Source: Hyunsoonleella flava (GTDB lineage: Bacteria > Bacteroidota > Bacteroidia > Flavobacteriales > Flavobacteriaceae). From it: 64,000 nt of DNA. A program made the position numbers and the translations under genes. Below are positions 40,477 to 51,500 of this stretch, piece after piece. Position 1 is the first letter of the stretch. Every line of letters begins with the position of its first letter. Under the pieces are notes generated by a model. The model saw only the letters and a program-made list of their open reading frames with translations. It had not been told where the DNA came from and made no database searches. The DNA lies in contig NZ_SIRT01000001.1 in the NCBI RefSeq assembly GCF_004310325.1, positions 682,001 through 746,000 on the forward strand, written 5' to 3'.

Positions 40477-42099
40477 TTAATCTTTTATATTCAAACTACT
40501 GTCATACCAATTATTATTCGGGTCAAAATCTTTACTTAAAAAGTCTTTACGCTGTTTTTCCAAGCGCTTTAGCATATTGGCTTTACGTTGTGCCATCTTA
40601 GTCTTTGCCTTTGCAGCATCATATTTAGGGTAAGCATCTGGAGTGCTAGCATCAAGACTCTTCAAATGAGCATCCAACTCATTTCTTAAGTTTTGAGCTA
40701 TCTCTGGTTTATCTTGTGAAATATCGTTAGTTTCACCAAGATCTGTTGATAAATTATATAATTCATCATGCCCATCTTCCCAATAGTGGATTAGTTTATA
40801 ATTCTCTTTTCTGATAATACTTACAGGGTCTCCTCCTTGGTTTCCGTAGTGCGGATAATGCCAAAATAAAGGTCGTGTATCTAAAGATTCGCCTTTTAAA
40901 AGCGGCACTAAACTTACACCGTCTATAACTTGTTTTGGATCTTTTTCAGCACCGACCAAATCTAAAAGTGTTGGATAAAAATCAATACCTGAAACGGGGT
41001 AATCAATAGTTTCAGAAGCCTTCTTTAACATAGGTGCTTTAATTAGATAAGGCTCTCGAATACCACCTTCCCATTGGTAGCCTTTACCACCTCTTAATGG
41101 TGCATTAGTAGTTGAAAATGCATCGCCGCTAGCCACACCGCCATTATCAGATGTAAACATGACAATGGTATTTTCATCCAACCCAAGCTCTTTTAGCCTA
41201 TCCAAAACAATACCTACCGCATCATCCATAGACTCCACTAAGCCAGCGTAGATTGGGTTATCTTGTACATTTCTAATCGGCAATCTTGCTTCCATATCAA
41301 AACCAGATTCTGGAATACCTTGTGCCTCGGCTTTATCTCTATATTTCTTCCATTTCGCTTCGGTCGTTTCTATTGGTCCGTGTACTGCATAAAAAGATAA
41401 AAATGCGAAAAACGGTTCGTCTTTGTTCTCTGAAATAAAATCGGCAGTTTCTAGAGCCAAACGCTTGGTTAAATTCTCACCTTCATATTTATAATCCAAT
41501 TTTGGGTTTCTCCAAGGTGCGTAATAGCCGCCTTTAGGGCCTCCTACTTCCCAACCACCTATATTGACATCGAATCCGTTACGCTCTGGAGTATATGGCT
41601 CATCTCCCAAATGCCACTTACCTGCGAAAAAGGTTTTATAGCCATTTTGCTTTAGCGCTTCGGCTATGGTAACACTTTCTTCAGGAAGCGCATGTTCATA
41701 TTCTGGAGGCATCACTTTAGTATTATAATAATCACCCCACTTTTCTCCTGTGGCGGCACCGATCCAATCTGTGATACCATGACGCGCTGTGTATTGCCCC
41801 GTCATTAAGCTAGCCCTTGATGGACTGCATACTTGGCATGCCGCATAACCTTGTGTAAACTGCACACCTTCTTTGGCAATGGCGTCAATATTGGGCGTTT
41901 CATAATAGGTACTACCAGCATAACTCAAATCGTGTGCACCAAGATCATCGGCCAAAATAAATACGATGTTTGGTTTTTTAATTTCAGTTTCTTTCTTAAC
42001 GCCTTTGTCCTTGCAGCCACTAAATAAAGTGACTGCAAAGCAAAGACCATAAACTAAAACTAACTCAAATTCAACTAATTTGACTCTTAAAAAATTCAT
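40477..42099 (-). CDS. Sulfatase (S1 family, Cys-type), lipoprotein
   Basis: A 540-residue sulfatase with lipobox cysteine at residue 29 (LFSGC), metal-binding NIVFILADDLGAHD, and formylglycine cysteine C91 in CSPSRASLMTG. The FAGKWHLGDE and FTSDNGGVASGD segments support an intact enzyme. The last 40 or so residues are lysine-rich and probably helical (KAKTKMAQRKANMLKRLEK), a tail not present in the other three sulfatases. It starts 15 bases after the GH30 gene and ends 54 bases before the sugar porter. Substrate position is unknown. Confidence 0.92.
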   Translation of the reverse strand: MNFLRVKLVEFELVLVYGLCFAVTLFSGCKDKGVKKETEIKKPNIVFILADDLGAHDLSYAGSTYYETPNIDAIAKEGVQFTQGYAACQVCSPSRASLMTGQYTARHGITDWIGAATGEKWGDYYNTKVMPPEYEHALPEESVTIAEALKQNGYKTFFAGKWHLGDEPYTPERNGFDVNIGGWEVGGPKGGYYAPWRNPKLDYKYEGENLTKRLALETADFISENKDEPFFAFLSFYAVHGPIETTEAKWKKYRDKAEAQGIPESGFDMEARLPIRNVQDNPIYAGLVESMDDAVGIVLDRLKELGLDENTIVMFTSDNGGVASGDAFSTTNAPLRGGKGYQWEGGIREPYLIKAPMLKKASETIDYPVSGIDFYPTLLDLVGAEKDPKQVIDGVSLVPLLKGESLDTRPLFWHYPHYGNQGGDPVSIIRKENYKLIHYWEDGHDELYNLSTDLGETNDISQDKPEIAQNLRNELDAHLKSLDASTPDAYPKYDAAKAKTKMAQRKANMLKRLEKQRKDFLSKDFDPNNNWYDSSLNIKD

Positions 42100-42114
42100 A
42101 TTAAATTTTATATT

Positions 42115-43689
42115 TTATGAAGAACTACCTATTAACGTATTAACAGATCGTGCCATCAGAGTTATTTCTTTATTATTTATTTTTTCTAATTCTAAATTTT
42201 TGCTTGCAGAGGTAACATACATACGCTCTAATCTGCTATTTGAAATATTAATTGTTTTGTTTTTATATCCATAATTTATAGCAACAATTGCTAGTTCTGA
42301 TGTTGCTTCATCTAAATATGCCGATAACATAATATCTTTATACTCCTCTTCTATTGGCATTTCTCTTCCTTCTATTTTTGCATCAATTCGAACCATATCG
42401 GGTTTAATAAACCTTGAATAGTTTCCAAAAGCCCACAGAAGTTTTGAGTCATGAAAATCACCATCATATTTTATTTTTTCAAGATTAAATAGGTCTGATG
42501 TTTCACCAGAATCTAAATAAATTAATCCATCTTTATAGTCAGCATTTGTCAATGCCGTCCACCATTGCCAAGAAGTAGAATTTGCAAGCGTTAAATCTGC
42601 ATGTATCACTCTCGCTACATAAAGCGCTGTATCAATGCCTAAATCTCGTTTATTTCCGCTACCAATATCATCGGTGTTTTCAAGAATACAAAACTCACTT
42701 TGCCAGTAATCTAAATCATGTGTTTCTAATGTTTTATTTAGTTTCTTTCGAATTTGAACCAAACTATCGACTGGCCATGTTGTAAAATAACTATGACCTG
42801 AAATTGTATTTTTAACATGTTTTAGATTTTGAATTGCGTTGTTTTCACCAAAGAAATAATCAATTTGATTACCACGTTTAGGTTTATTATATGAAGAATA
42901 TAACCAACGCAAATCCGCCGCTTCTGCTAAAACAATTTCAGTATTCAAATCACTTTTTTCAAATTCTGTATTTAGCAAGTAGGCTAATTTTGCGATATTA
43001 TCATTGGTTGCAGGCGTACCTTCTTGCGTTTTTTTCTCCCATTCCCATTGTGGCTCGTTTATTGGACTTAAATACTCAAAGGATATATTTTCTGAATCAA
43101 AATGTTTTATTACTTCAACCATAAATTTGGCATAATCATCATATTTATCTTCCAAAAGGTTTAGCTCTCCAGTTGTTAAATCGCTATTGTAGCCTTTTCC
43201 ATTTTTTGTCCACTGTACAGGTGCTGAGATAGAAAAAGCCAGAAACCTTTCTACCCCATAAGACTTTGCTTTTTTTAGAAACCATTGCTGACCTTCTTGT
43301 TTATTCCAATCATAAAAGCCTTTGTCATCAATAAAAGATTCTGCTCTACGCCATTCGTTTTTTATATCTGAATCCATCCCTTGCTCTGCAGTACCAGCAC
43401 CAATGTAAAAACGCCATATAGAAAGCCCAATCCCTTTAGGATTTCCCTGAGAATCTAAATCTTTACTAAATAATAGTTCGGCAATACGTTCCTTCTTTTC
43501 ATTAGGCCAATTTTTACCAACAAACTGACATCGCCATGCGTCTGAAGCGCCAAAACCTTCTATCGTTTGAAATACTTGGTGCTTATCAATATTGATTTTT
43601 AATACTTCATCACTAGTACAAGAACTTAACAGGAATCCATAGGCAATAAAAACACAAACATGCATAATATTATTTAAAATGAGTTTCAT
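42115..43689 (-). CDS. GH30 family glycoside hydrolase, lipoprotein
   Basis: A 524-residue lipoprotein (lipobox LSSC at residue 24). It has a GH30 barrel starting at FQTIEGFGASDAW, acid/base E212 in PINEPQ, nucleophile E332 in YWQSEF, and a C-terminal beta-sheet domain. The pattern resembles endo-beta-1,6-galactanases more than glucosylceramidases. That specificity is an inference. It is the first gene behind promoter copy B (43752-43815), which probably drives the long transcript through the sulfatases and GH2 genes. It is a paralog of the GH30 at 45343-46965. Confidence 0.87.
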   Translation of the reverse strand: MKLILNNIMHVCVFIAYGFLLSSCTSDEVLKINIDKHQVFQTIEGFGASDAWRCQFVGKNWPNEKKERIAELLFSKDLDSQGNPKGIGLSIWRFYIGAGTAEQGMDSDIKNEWRRAESFIDDKGFYDWNKQEGQQWFLKKAKSYGVERFLAFSISAPVQWTKNGKGYNSDLTTGELNLLEDKYDDYAKFMVEVIKHFDSENISFEYLSPINEPQWEWEKKTQEGTPATNDNIAKLAYLLNTEFEKSDLNTEIVLAEAADLRWLYSSYNKPKRGNQIDYFFGENNAIQNLKHVKNTISGHSYFTTWPVDSLVQIRKKLNKTLETHDLDYWQSEFCILENTDDIGSGNKRDLGIDTALYVARVIHADLTLANSTSWQWWTALTNADYKDGLIYLDSGETSDLFNLEKIKYDGDFHDSKLLWAFGNYSRFIKPDMVRIDAKIEGREMPIEEEYKDIMLSAYLDEATSELAIVAINYGYKNKTINISNSRLERMYVTSASKNLELEKINNKEITLMARSVNTLIGSSS

Positions 43690-43751
43690 TATTACCTATA
43701 TTTTCTAAATAAAATTTTGAATAAACAATTGTATTACATGCTATTATATTT

Positions 43752-43815
43752 CAAAATTAAAACTATTATCTATAATAAAAATAGATGGTAAAATTTAAAA
43801 TATGGACAAAATCAC
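43752..43815 (-). promoter_or_regulatory. PUL promoter module, copy B
   Basis: On the minus strand the distal repeat (43815-43798) reads GTGATTTTGTCCATATTT. The proximal repeat ends at 43781 (TTTACCATCTAT), 21 bp from the first. TAATTTTG (43759-43752), a perfect TAnnTTTG box, follows after exactly 21 nt. The GH30 ATG lies about 62 nt downstream of the box. Confidence 0.8.
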
Positions 43816-43824
43816 TGTTCAATA

Positions 43825-45243
43825 CTAATTACTTTTCAATATAATTTTATAAATCTGATACAAACCTTGTTTATTAACATCAACAACTACTTCGTTATTT
43901 GTGGATAATTGAGCAGATGTTGACTGTGTGATGTAAGGTTCAGCTTTCGCTGTATCATTATAATCAAATGGTACAAACCGCTCTACTTTTTGAATGGAAC
44001 TAATATTAAATCCATTTACCTTAACTGCCACTTTCTTTCCGCTTTCCTTGCCGCCTGTGATATACAAAACCATCGTATTCGCATCCTGAAGTGCTGCTGC
44101 TAAATGAAATTTATCAGATGTTGTCTTTAGAGCTTTTCCACGGTATGAAGCGGCCATGTCTCCTAAAATCTGCCCCGTAGGAAATACTTTAGAGTAATTC
44201 CAGCTAGTTAAACCTAAACCAGGTATAGAAGTGTTGATTGGAGGCCAAAACGCCGCAGCCTGGGATCCTGCTCTTGCATATATTTGTATAATATCTGGGA
44301 TGATGTTGGCGGCTTCCATATACAAAGCCCTATCATTATAATCTCTGGAAGGCATCCACTCTGATAAATATTTGAAGTTCTTGTTTGGATTAAAATTATT
44401 TGCACAATCTTTAATACGCGCTTCTAAATCAGCTATATTATGAGTAGTTGTGCTATACCCCGTATAAGTATGTAGCGCCACACCATCAATAGCATTATAT
44501 GCCTTAGTGAATTTATTTTTCATTGTTGTAAATTCCTGTGGCTGCGTATAATCTCCATTAATCAATAATTTGAATGTTCTATTTGGAAACTCGCTCTCAA
44601 TATATTCTGCTATATCCATTGCCACCTGAACATACTTATCCAGTTTTTGAGCTCTAGAAACACCACCTGCAAATTGTAGCCACCACTCATTGCCTATTTC
44701 AACTAAACCATTACCTACATTAGAAACCGTAATAGCTTCTTTGGTTCTAGCTTTTAAATTAGCCATTGCTGTGTTCCATTGAGAAGAGCCTACAGTTGTA
44801 TTCATAGCTGCCGCGGTTGGTAGCACAATACTATAATTTGACACATTACTTTTTAAAGTTGTTACAGATGCTCCAGGTTGAGATGGCGTGTTATTCCATC
44901 CTGGTGTTGTGTTGCTTGTCCATGCATAAAACTCAGATTCCCAACCTCCTGGGTATCTTACCACAGTTGTTCCAATATTACCAAGTGTAGATGCAAAATT
45001 GGAAAAGGTATTATCTGGTATTTGACGCCAATCATTATTAACGCCAAAAATATCAGGATAAATATCTACGGCGTCGGTTGCATCAACAGACAAAGTAATA
45101 TCGGCATTTATATTTTCTATTGGATCATCGTCATCATCTGTATCATCAAATTGCGGATCGTCTGGATCTGTTCCATTATTTGTGCTACATGCCAGCATAA
45201 ATCCTATTAATACCAACGATAGTATTTTACTAGTCTTTAACAT
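43825..45243 (-). CDS. Clan GH-A glycoside hydrolase (arabinofuranosidase-like), lipoprotein
   Basis: A lipoprotein of about 472 residues with lipobox cysteine C19 (FMLAC). An acidic linker (TDPDDPQFDDTDDDDD) precedes a TIM-barrel domain. Clan GH-A signs are VVRYPGGWE (residues about 94-102), acid/base E186 in VEIGNEWW, nucleophile E295 in YLSEWMP, and a C-terminal beta domain. The RYPGG and GNE pattern recalls GH51/GH39-like enzymes, but I cannot place it in one family. The ATG at 45243 is preferred because it starts the lipoprotein signal. It is the last gene of the transcript that begins at promoter copy A. Confidence 0.75.
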   Translation of the reverse strand: MLKTSKILSLVLIGFMLACSTNNGTDPDDPQFDDTDDDDDPIENINADITLSVDATDAVDIYPDIFGVNNDWRQIPDNTFSNFASTLGNIGTTVVRYPGGWESEFYAWTSNTTPGWNNTPSQPGASVTTLKSNVSNYSIVLPTAAAMNTTVGSSQWNTAMANLKARTKEAITVSNVGNGLVEIGNEWWLQFAGGVSRAQKLDKYVQVAMDIAEYIESEFPNRTFKLLINGDYTQPQEFTTMKNKFTKAYNAIDGVALHTYTGYSTTTHNIADLEARIKDCANNFNPNKNFKYLSEWMPSRDYNDRALYMEAANIIPDIIQIYARAGSQAAAFWPPINTSIPGLGLTSWNYSKVFPTGQILGDMAASYRGKALKTTSDKFHLAAALQDANTMVLYITGGKESGKKVAVKVNGFNISSIQKVERFVPFDYNDTAKAEPYITQSTSAQLSTNNEVVVDVNKQGLYQIYKIILKSN

Positions 45244-45342
45244 TTTTTTTAATTTATTGGTAATTATTATTAAGAATTGAGGGCTAGCTATTTCTGTCAA
45301 GCTTATCTTGCTTAACTGAAATTTTTGCTTATTCTTTTCTAG

Positions 45343-46965
45343 TTATTTTAGTGTTGCTCTTAGGGTAACAATAGATTTACCTCGTATAACGATAGCATCG
45401 TGATTCACTACTGATCTTTTTAGATTGCTTGTTACCGAAGTGGTGTATGCTTCAAAAGAATCATTTAAAACCTCAAAACCATCACCATAATTCTCGAATG
45501 AAAGCTCTCTATTAGAGTCGGTGTTATTAATACATATAATCACCACCTCATTATTGGAAGTATTCTTATATCCAGAAATCATGAAATTTTCAACAGATGA
45601 CGTATCTCCATAATCTGGATCAATAACCTCAAACCTTACCATTCCAGGTCTTACAAATCGGCTAAAATTACCAAGTGCCCACAGCAATTTATTATCTTCA
45701 TAAGTACCATCTGTGTGCGCAGGACCATTAGAGTTTGGTTGATACAGGACAAGATTGAAACGAAACGGATGATCTCCAAATGTTGATTTGTTTAACGCCG
45801 TCCAAAAGCTCCAGCCTGTTGCGTCTCCAAAAACTAAATCAGTGTGAATAATACGGCTCATCCATAAAGCATAGTCTATTTCTTGCAATGTAGATACATC
45901 TTTTCCTTGCTGATAAGCAGTCCCTAAAAGACTGTATTCCGTTTGCCAATACTGTAAACCAAAACTAGATATGGATGTTTTTAATGATTTGCGTTGTCTC
46001 AAAGATTCATTAGTAGTGCCATTACTAAAATAACTATGTCCTGCAATATTGCTAGAAAGGTTTGGCAAGTCACCAATATAGTTAGGACTTGACGGACTAA
46101 AAAATGTACTAACTTGATTTACCGTATTTCCAGAACCTTCAAATAGATATTTTAACTGTGCAGCTTCAGGAATCATTATTTTGGCATTTACCCCCTTTTG
46201 AGTAAACACTCCATCTATTATTTTAGTAACTGTTGCTACTTCACCATTTGTTGCTCTTGTTCCTGATTGTTGTGCGCTTCCAACCTCTGCATTCCATTCA
46301 TATTGGGTTTCATTAAAAGGACAGACTGCTACCATATTAAACCCTTTATCTTCATAATTTTTAACAACATCAGCTAAAAAATTAGCATAATCATCATATT
46401 TGTCTGGATCACAATTAAAACTTGTAACATCTGGCGTGCTAAACACATAGCCATTTTTTGACATAAAATAAGGAGGTGCGGTAGCCCAAGCCGTAAACTT
46501 GTTTACGCCATACTCTTTAGCCTTTTGCATAAACCACTGCTCTCCAGCTTGTTTTGTCCAATCATAAGTTCCATCAGGACTTAAATAGCATTCCGTTTCC
46601 CTAAACCAATTAGAGGCAGAAAAACCACTATTTGCCTGATCTGCAGCACCATCACCAATTATAGTTCTCCATAAAGACAAACCTATGCCCTGAGGGTTTC
46701 CTTGAGCATCTGTTTCTGTACTGAAAAATAATTTGGCTACTTGGTTTTTTGTAGCTTCAGGCCATTTCCCGACCCACTGGTCTTGAAAACCACCTGAAGC
46801 TCCAAAATGATCTATCACTTGAAATGTATTATTTAAGTTTAACGCTATACCCTCCTCAGGTGTGTCAAATTTAGGATCATTCGGATCTGTTGCATTGTCT
46901 GAACTACACCCGAGCAACACACCAATACACAAAAAAGATAAAACGTATTTAAAAAACTTAAGCAT
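45343..46965 (-). CDS. GH30 family glycoside hydrolase, surface lipoprotein
   Basis: A 540-residue lipoprotein (lipobox LLGC at residue 20) with the linker NATDPNDPKFD. A GH30 barrel starts at FQVIDHFGASGGFQDQ. The acid/base is E219 in CPFNETQYEW and the nucleophile is E343 in YWQTEY; a C-terminal beta-sheet follows. Close relatives include endo-beta-1,6-galactanases, which would fit a type II galactan. Direct SusD proximity (17 bases) and the acidic linker suggest it faces the cell surface. It is a paralog of the GH30 at 42115-43689. Confidence 0.88.
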   Translation of the reverse strand: MLKFFKYVLSFLCIGVLLGCSSDNATDPNDPKFDTPEEGIALNLNNTFQVIDHFGASGGFQDQWVGKWPEATKNQVAKLFFSTETDAQGNPQGIGLSLWRTIIGDGAADQANSGFSASNWFRETECYLSPDGTYDWTKQAGEQWFMQKAKEYGVNKFTAWATAPPYFMSKNGYVFSTPDVTSFNCDPDKYDDYANFLADVVKNYEDKGFNMVAVCPFNETQYEWNAEVGSAQQSGTRATNGEVATVTKIIDGVFTQKGVNAKIMIPEAAQLKYLFEGSGNTVNQVSTFFSPSSPNYIGDLPNLSSNIAGHSYFSNGTTNESLRQRKSLKTSISSFGLQYWQTEYSLLGTAYQQGKDVSTLQEIDYALWMSRIIHTDLVFGDATGWSFWTALNKSTFGDHPFRFNLVLYQPNSNGPAHTDGTYEDNKLLWALGNFSRFVRPGMVRFEVIDPDYGDTSSVENFMISGYKNTSNNEVVIICINNTDSNRELSFENYGDGFEVLNDSFEAYTTSVTSNLKRSVVNHDAIVIRGKSIVTLRATLK

Positions 46966-46982
46966 ACTTACAACTTAAAAGA

Positions 46983-48563
46983 TTAGTAACCAGGATTCTG
47001 CGTTATTTTTCCTCTCGATAATTGAATCTCATCTGGCGGAATAGGCCAAAGGGTGTGAATATTAGGATCAAATAAAATTCCACTATTCTGCGGTTCAAGC
47101 AAGTTTGTTGTTTCAAATGGATCCGTACTTTCTTCTGTATTATATTTTACGAAAGATCCGTTAGGTCCCAATATTGAAGCGATTCTTGGCACGCCGTTTA
47201 TCTTTTGTCTTCTAATATCATAAAGTCTGTGCTGTTCTAACGCCAACTCTAAACGTCTTTCTTTCCAAATAGCGTCTCTCAAAGCGGCACCTGATAAAGA
47301 CATATTTGTGTCTAACTGCACCCTATCCCTAACTAGTTTTAAAGAATTTCTTGCCGAAGTTTCATCTCCATTAAAATATGCTGCTTCTGCATGGAACAAA
47401 ATAACATCTGCTAATCTTATATGCATATACTGTCCGGGAATTTGGCCTCTAGCATATGGCTCTGGTCTGTCTGCAACAGGCGTATAGTATTTTCTATTTG
47501 TTCTTCCTGATTTATTTTCATCTGGTTTGCCATCAAATTCTGTGACATCTGGATCGCCAAAAACAGGCTCGCCGTGTTTGATTATTGTAGACCGTAACCT
47601 AATATTATCTCCTTCACTTAAAAATGCATTTTCTAAATCACTTGTTGGTGAGCCCCAACCCCAACCACGGTCTCCACGACTACCGTTGGTAATAGAGAAT
47701 TGTCCTCCTACTTCACTAAATGTAGGGTTGTTTATAAATTCTATGGCAAATATAGATTCTACACCATGAGCATTACCTACTTTATAAAGATCTGCAAAGT
47801 CTGGCTCTAGACTATACTCGCCAGAATCCATAACCACTTTTGCCATAGCCTGTGCCTCGGGCCACTTTTCTTGATACAAGTACACTTTAGCCAATAAAGA
47901 ACGTGCAGCACCTTTAGTTACTCTTCCCAAGTCTGCAGCTGCATACTCGCTTTTAAGTGGTAAATCATTTATGGCCTCCACCAAATCTTGTTCTATAAAA
48001 GCATAAACTTCTTCTACTGAAGAACGCTCCTTATCGTTAATTGTGGGCTGTAAAATTTCGTTATACGAAGTAACTAATGGTACACCTCCAAAATTCCTAA
48101 CTAAATCAAAATAGAAAAATGCTCTTAAAAATTTGGCTTCTGCCAATAAGCGTTCTTTTTTATCTTTATCAATATCTACTCCAGGAATACGATCTAATGA
48201 AATATTAGCGCGGGTTATACCAATATAATGGCTTTCCCAAAACAGGACAAAATATCTTGATCCAGCGAATACATTATATTGAGAAATTCCAGTAATGTCC
48301 GGTCTTGGTTGACGGGTATTACCTGCCCAATTATCATCAGTCGCCATTTCATTAATTTGTCGTTGAAAATTAACCTGCCACCAGCTTTCACCATTTACCT
48401 TTCTGTAAATACCGTTAACGAATCGTTCTGCGTTTTCTGCAGTAGAAAAGAAATCATCTAAGGTTTCTTGACCACGCAGTGGTTGATCTAAAATTTCTTC
48501 TTTGTTACAGCTCACCATACTTAGGGCTGCAACCATAATTAAAAATAATACAATCTTTTTCAT
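46983..48563 (-). CDS. SusD-like surface glycan-binding lipoprotein (RagB/SusD family)
   Basis: A 526-residue lipoprotein (lipobox MVSC at residue 19) with the SusD N-terminal motif LDQPLRGQETLDDFFSTAENAE. The TPR-like core (AEAKFLRAFFYFDLVRNFGGVPLVT) and the C-terminal WKERRLELALEQHRLYDIRR are classic SusD elements. It covers the SusC channel at the outer membrane and binds the target glycan. It begins four bases after the SusC stop, the usual coupled arrangement. Confidence 0.96.
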   Translation of the reverse strand: MKKIVLFLIMVAALSMVSCNKEEILDQPLRGQETLDDFFSTAENAERFVNGIYRKVNGESWWQVNFQRQINEMATDDNWAGNTRQPRPDITGISQYNVFAGSRYFVLFWESHYIGITRANISLDRIPGVDIDKDKKERLLAEAKFLRAFFYFDLVRNFGGVPLVTSYNEILQPTINDKERSSVEEVYAFIEQDLVEAINDLPLKSEYAAADLGRVTKGAARSLLAKVYLYQEKWPEAQAMAKVVMDSGEYSLEPDFADLYKVGNAHGVESIFAIEFINNPTFSEVGGQFSITNGSRGDRGWGWGSPTSDLENAFLSEGDNIRLRSTIIKHGEPVFGDPDVTEFDGKPDENKSGRTNRKYYTPVADRPEPYARGQIPGQYMHIRLADVILFHAEAAYFNGDETSARNSLKLVRDRVQLDTNMSLSGAALRDAIWKERRLELALEQHRLYDIRRQKINGVPRIASILGPNGSFVKYNTEESTDPFETTNLLEPQNSGILFDPNIHTLWPIPPDEIQLSRGKITQNPGY

Positions 48564-48567
48564 AATT

Positions 48568-51500
48568 TTATAATGTTAAATTTAGTCCTAGTAAATATGT
48601 TTTTGATACGGGGTTTCTCGCAAAATCAACACCGTAACCATTAATGAGTCCTCCTGAAGCTACCTCTGGATCGAAACCTGAGTAGTCGGTTAAAGTAATT
48701 AGGTTCTGACCAGCAATATATAGCCTGCACCTTTGCATACCTTTAATATTAAAGTTGTACCCTAATTGCACATTCCGTAGTCTTAAGTAGGAACCGTCTT
48801 CAATAAATAAATCTGAAGGGTTTTGATAATTCCCATTTCGATCTAACTCAGTAAGTCGTGGAAATCTAGCACCAGTATTTGTTGGTGACCAAACTTCGTT
48901 TATCGTTCCTGCCAAAACATTTAAGTTTTGAGTACCTGCGCGATTATATTCAGTATTACCGTTGTAAATATCATTACCGAATGTACCATACCATTGCATC
49001 GATAAGTCAAACTTCTTATAATTCATGTTGATACCTAATCCACCATAAAAATCTGGAAAAGGGTTACCTATAGTTACTAAGTCTTCATCGTCTAATTGCC
49101 CGTCACCATTTTGGTCTACAAAACGTAAATCTCCAATTTGTGCATTAGGTTGTATAATAGTACCATCTTCAGAGGTATGCGAATTTAATTCTGTTTGATT
49201 TTGAAATATTCCAGCGGTTTCATAACCTTGAAACAAACCAACAGTTTGCCCTAGCTCTGTAATTTTTACAAACCTATTTCCTAAGGTAGGTCTTCGTTGA
49301 CCCAAGAGTACATCATTACCTGGAGCCAATTCTGTAGCCCTACTTTCGTTAGTGGAAATATTGAAATTTACACCTAACTTAAATTCGTTCCACTGTTTAT
49401 TATAGCCAATGGCCAAATCAACACCTTTAGATTCAAAGCTACCTACATTTTGAGCCACTACACCAGGTACACCCGTAAAGTTTGGAAGCTCCACACTGAA
49501 CAATAAATTTTCTGATACCCTTTCATAATATTCCGCAGATAGCGTTAAGGCATTGTTAAAAAAGCCCATCTCTAATCCAAAGTTTTTATCTCTCAATGTT
49601 TCCCATCTCAAATCAGGATTACCAAATCTACTTAAGAAATTAGATACCACAGCTTGACCGCCAAGAACAAAATTATCAGTACCAACACTGAAGAATTGAG
49701 AGTTAATATTAACACCTTCGTTACCTATTTCACCAATACCTACTTTCAAACGCAAGTTGTTAATTGTCTCACTATTAAAGAATTCTTCTGAGTCTACGTC
49801 CCATGCAAAAGAAACACTAGAAAAAATACCCGTTCTACCTTTCCTTGGAAATTTTGACGATTGGTCTACACGAACGGATCCATTAAAAAAGTATCTATCG
49901 TCAAAACTATATATAGTTCTAAACACACCAGATAATATGTTTGTTGTACCTCTGTTACCACCAACTCTAACGGTTTCTCCGTTAGCAGCATTTAACTCTC
50001 TTAAGTTTTCGTTAGTATTACTAGGCACACCATCTCTGAAACCATTTAAGTTACTAAAATTTTCTGAATCGTAAAGGAAACCGACTAGAACATTAAAGTA
50101 ATGCTTATCCAATATTGTTTTGTCCCAAGTAAGCGTATTGTTTATCACAAAATCAAAACTTTGATTCACTCCCTTATTTACATCATTAATCTCCCTTTGT
50201 CTGTTGGGACCAATAAAATACTCTGGATTAAAGTTTTGAAAAGTGTATGAAGAATAGTTCAAGCCAATTTGCGAGCTCAAAGTAAAGCTAGGTGTAATCT
50301 TATAGTCAAATTGTGTGTTTGAGAAAAAACCAAAGAAATCATTCTCGTTAAACTGTCTAGCTATAGCAGCTACGGGGTTTGGCACTAAATTTTGAGATAG
50401 CCCATAGATACTAAACTCATTACGTCCATCTCGCTCGCTTTGTGGAATAAAAACTGGGGTTAATGGATCTATACGCAATGCGTTAAACAACAAACCTGGA
50501 GTATTTTCCCAACGCTCTACCCTAGGACTAAGGTCTTGTCTTACGCTTATCTTATCAGATATTTTGAAATCAACGTTAAAACGTCCTGTTACTCTCTGAT
50601 ACCAACCTTTATCATAATTTGATTGTTGATCAAAAAAGCTAAGACTTCCAGAATATTTAATATTGTCACTTCCACCAGAAGCTCGTACATTAGCATTAGT
50701 TACTGGAGCATAATCTACTACTACTTCATCCCACCAGTCTGTACCTGCGCCAAAATCATCAGGATTGAATAACGGTGCTGTACCATCATTTGCTCTACGT
50801 GTATTAATTATTTCAATATACTCCTGAGCACCTGCTGCTTGTATTTTGTCCCAATTTTGGACACCATAATTTAAGTCTACGTTAACAGTCGCCTTACCAG
50901 ACTTACCACGTTTGGTAGTGATTAAAACTACGCCATTAGAAGCCCTAGAACCATAAATAGCAGAAGCTGCAGCATCCTTTAAAATTTGAATACTTTCTAT
51001 ATCCTGCGCATTAACGGCATTTAATGATGTACCATCTGGTTGCAATATATTATCTATTACGATTAGAGGGGCTTGTGTACCATTGAATGTGGTTATACCC
51101 CGAATAACAATTTGTGGAGAAGCACCTGGTGAACCTCCTGAGGACAACACCTGTACTCCCGCTGCTCTACCCTGAAGCGCTTCTGCTGGGTTACTCGCTA
51201 CCTGTTGAGAAATTTCTTCTCCTTTTACAGTTGAAATAGAAGTTGCTATCTTGTCTCGCTTTACAGAACCATACCCAATAACCACAACTTCTTCAAGTTG
51301 CGCGTTATCAACTACCATCGTTACATTTATAACACTTTGGTTATTCACAAGAACTTCTTGTGTTTTATAGCCTATGTAACTAAATACCAAAGTGGCGTTA
51401 TCAGCAACAGACATCGTGTAATTTCCATCAAAATCGGAAACAAACCCATTGGTCGTGTTTTTTTCAAGGATATTTACACCTGGTATTGGCTGTCCTTGCT

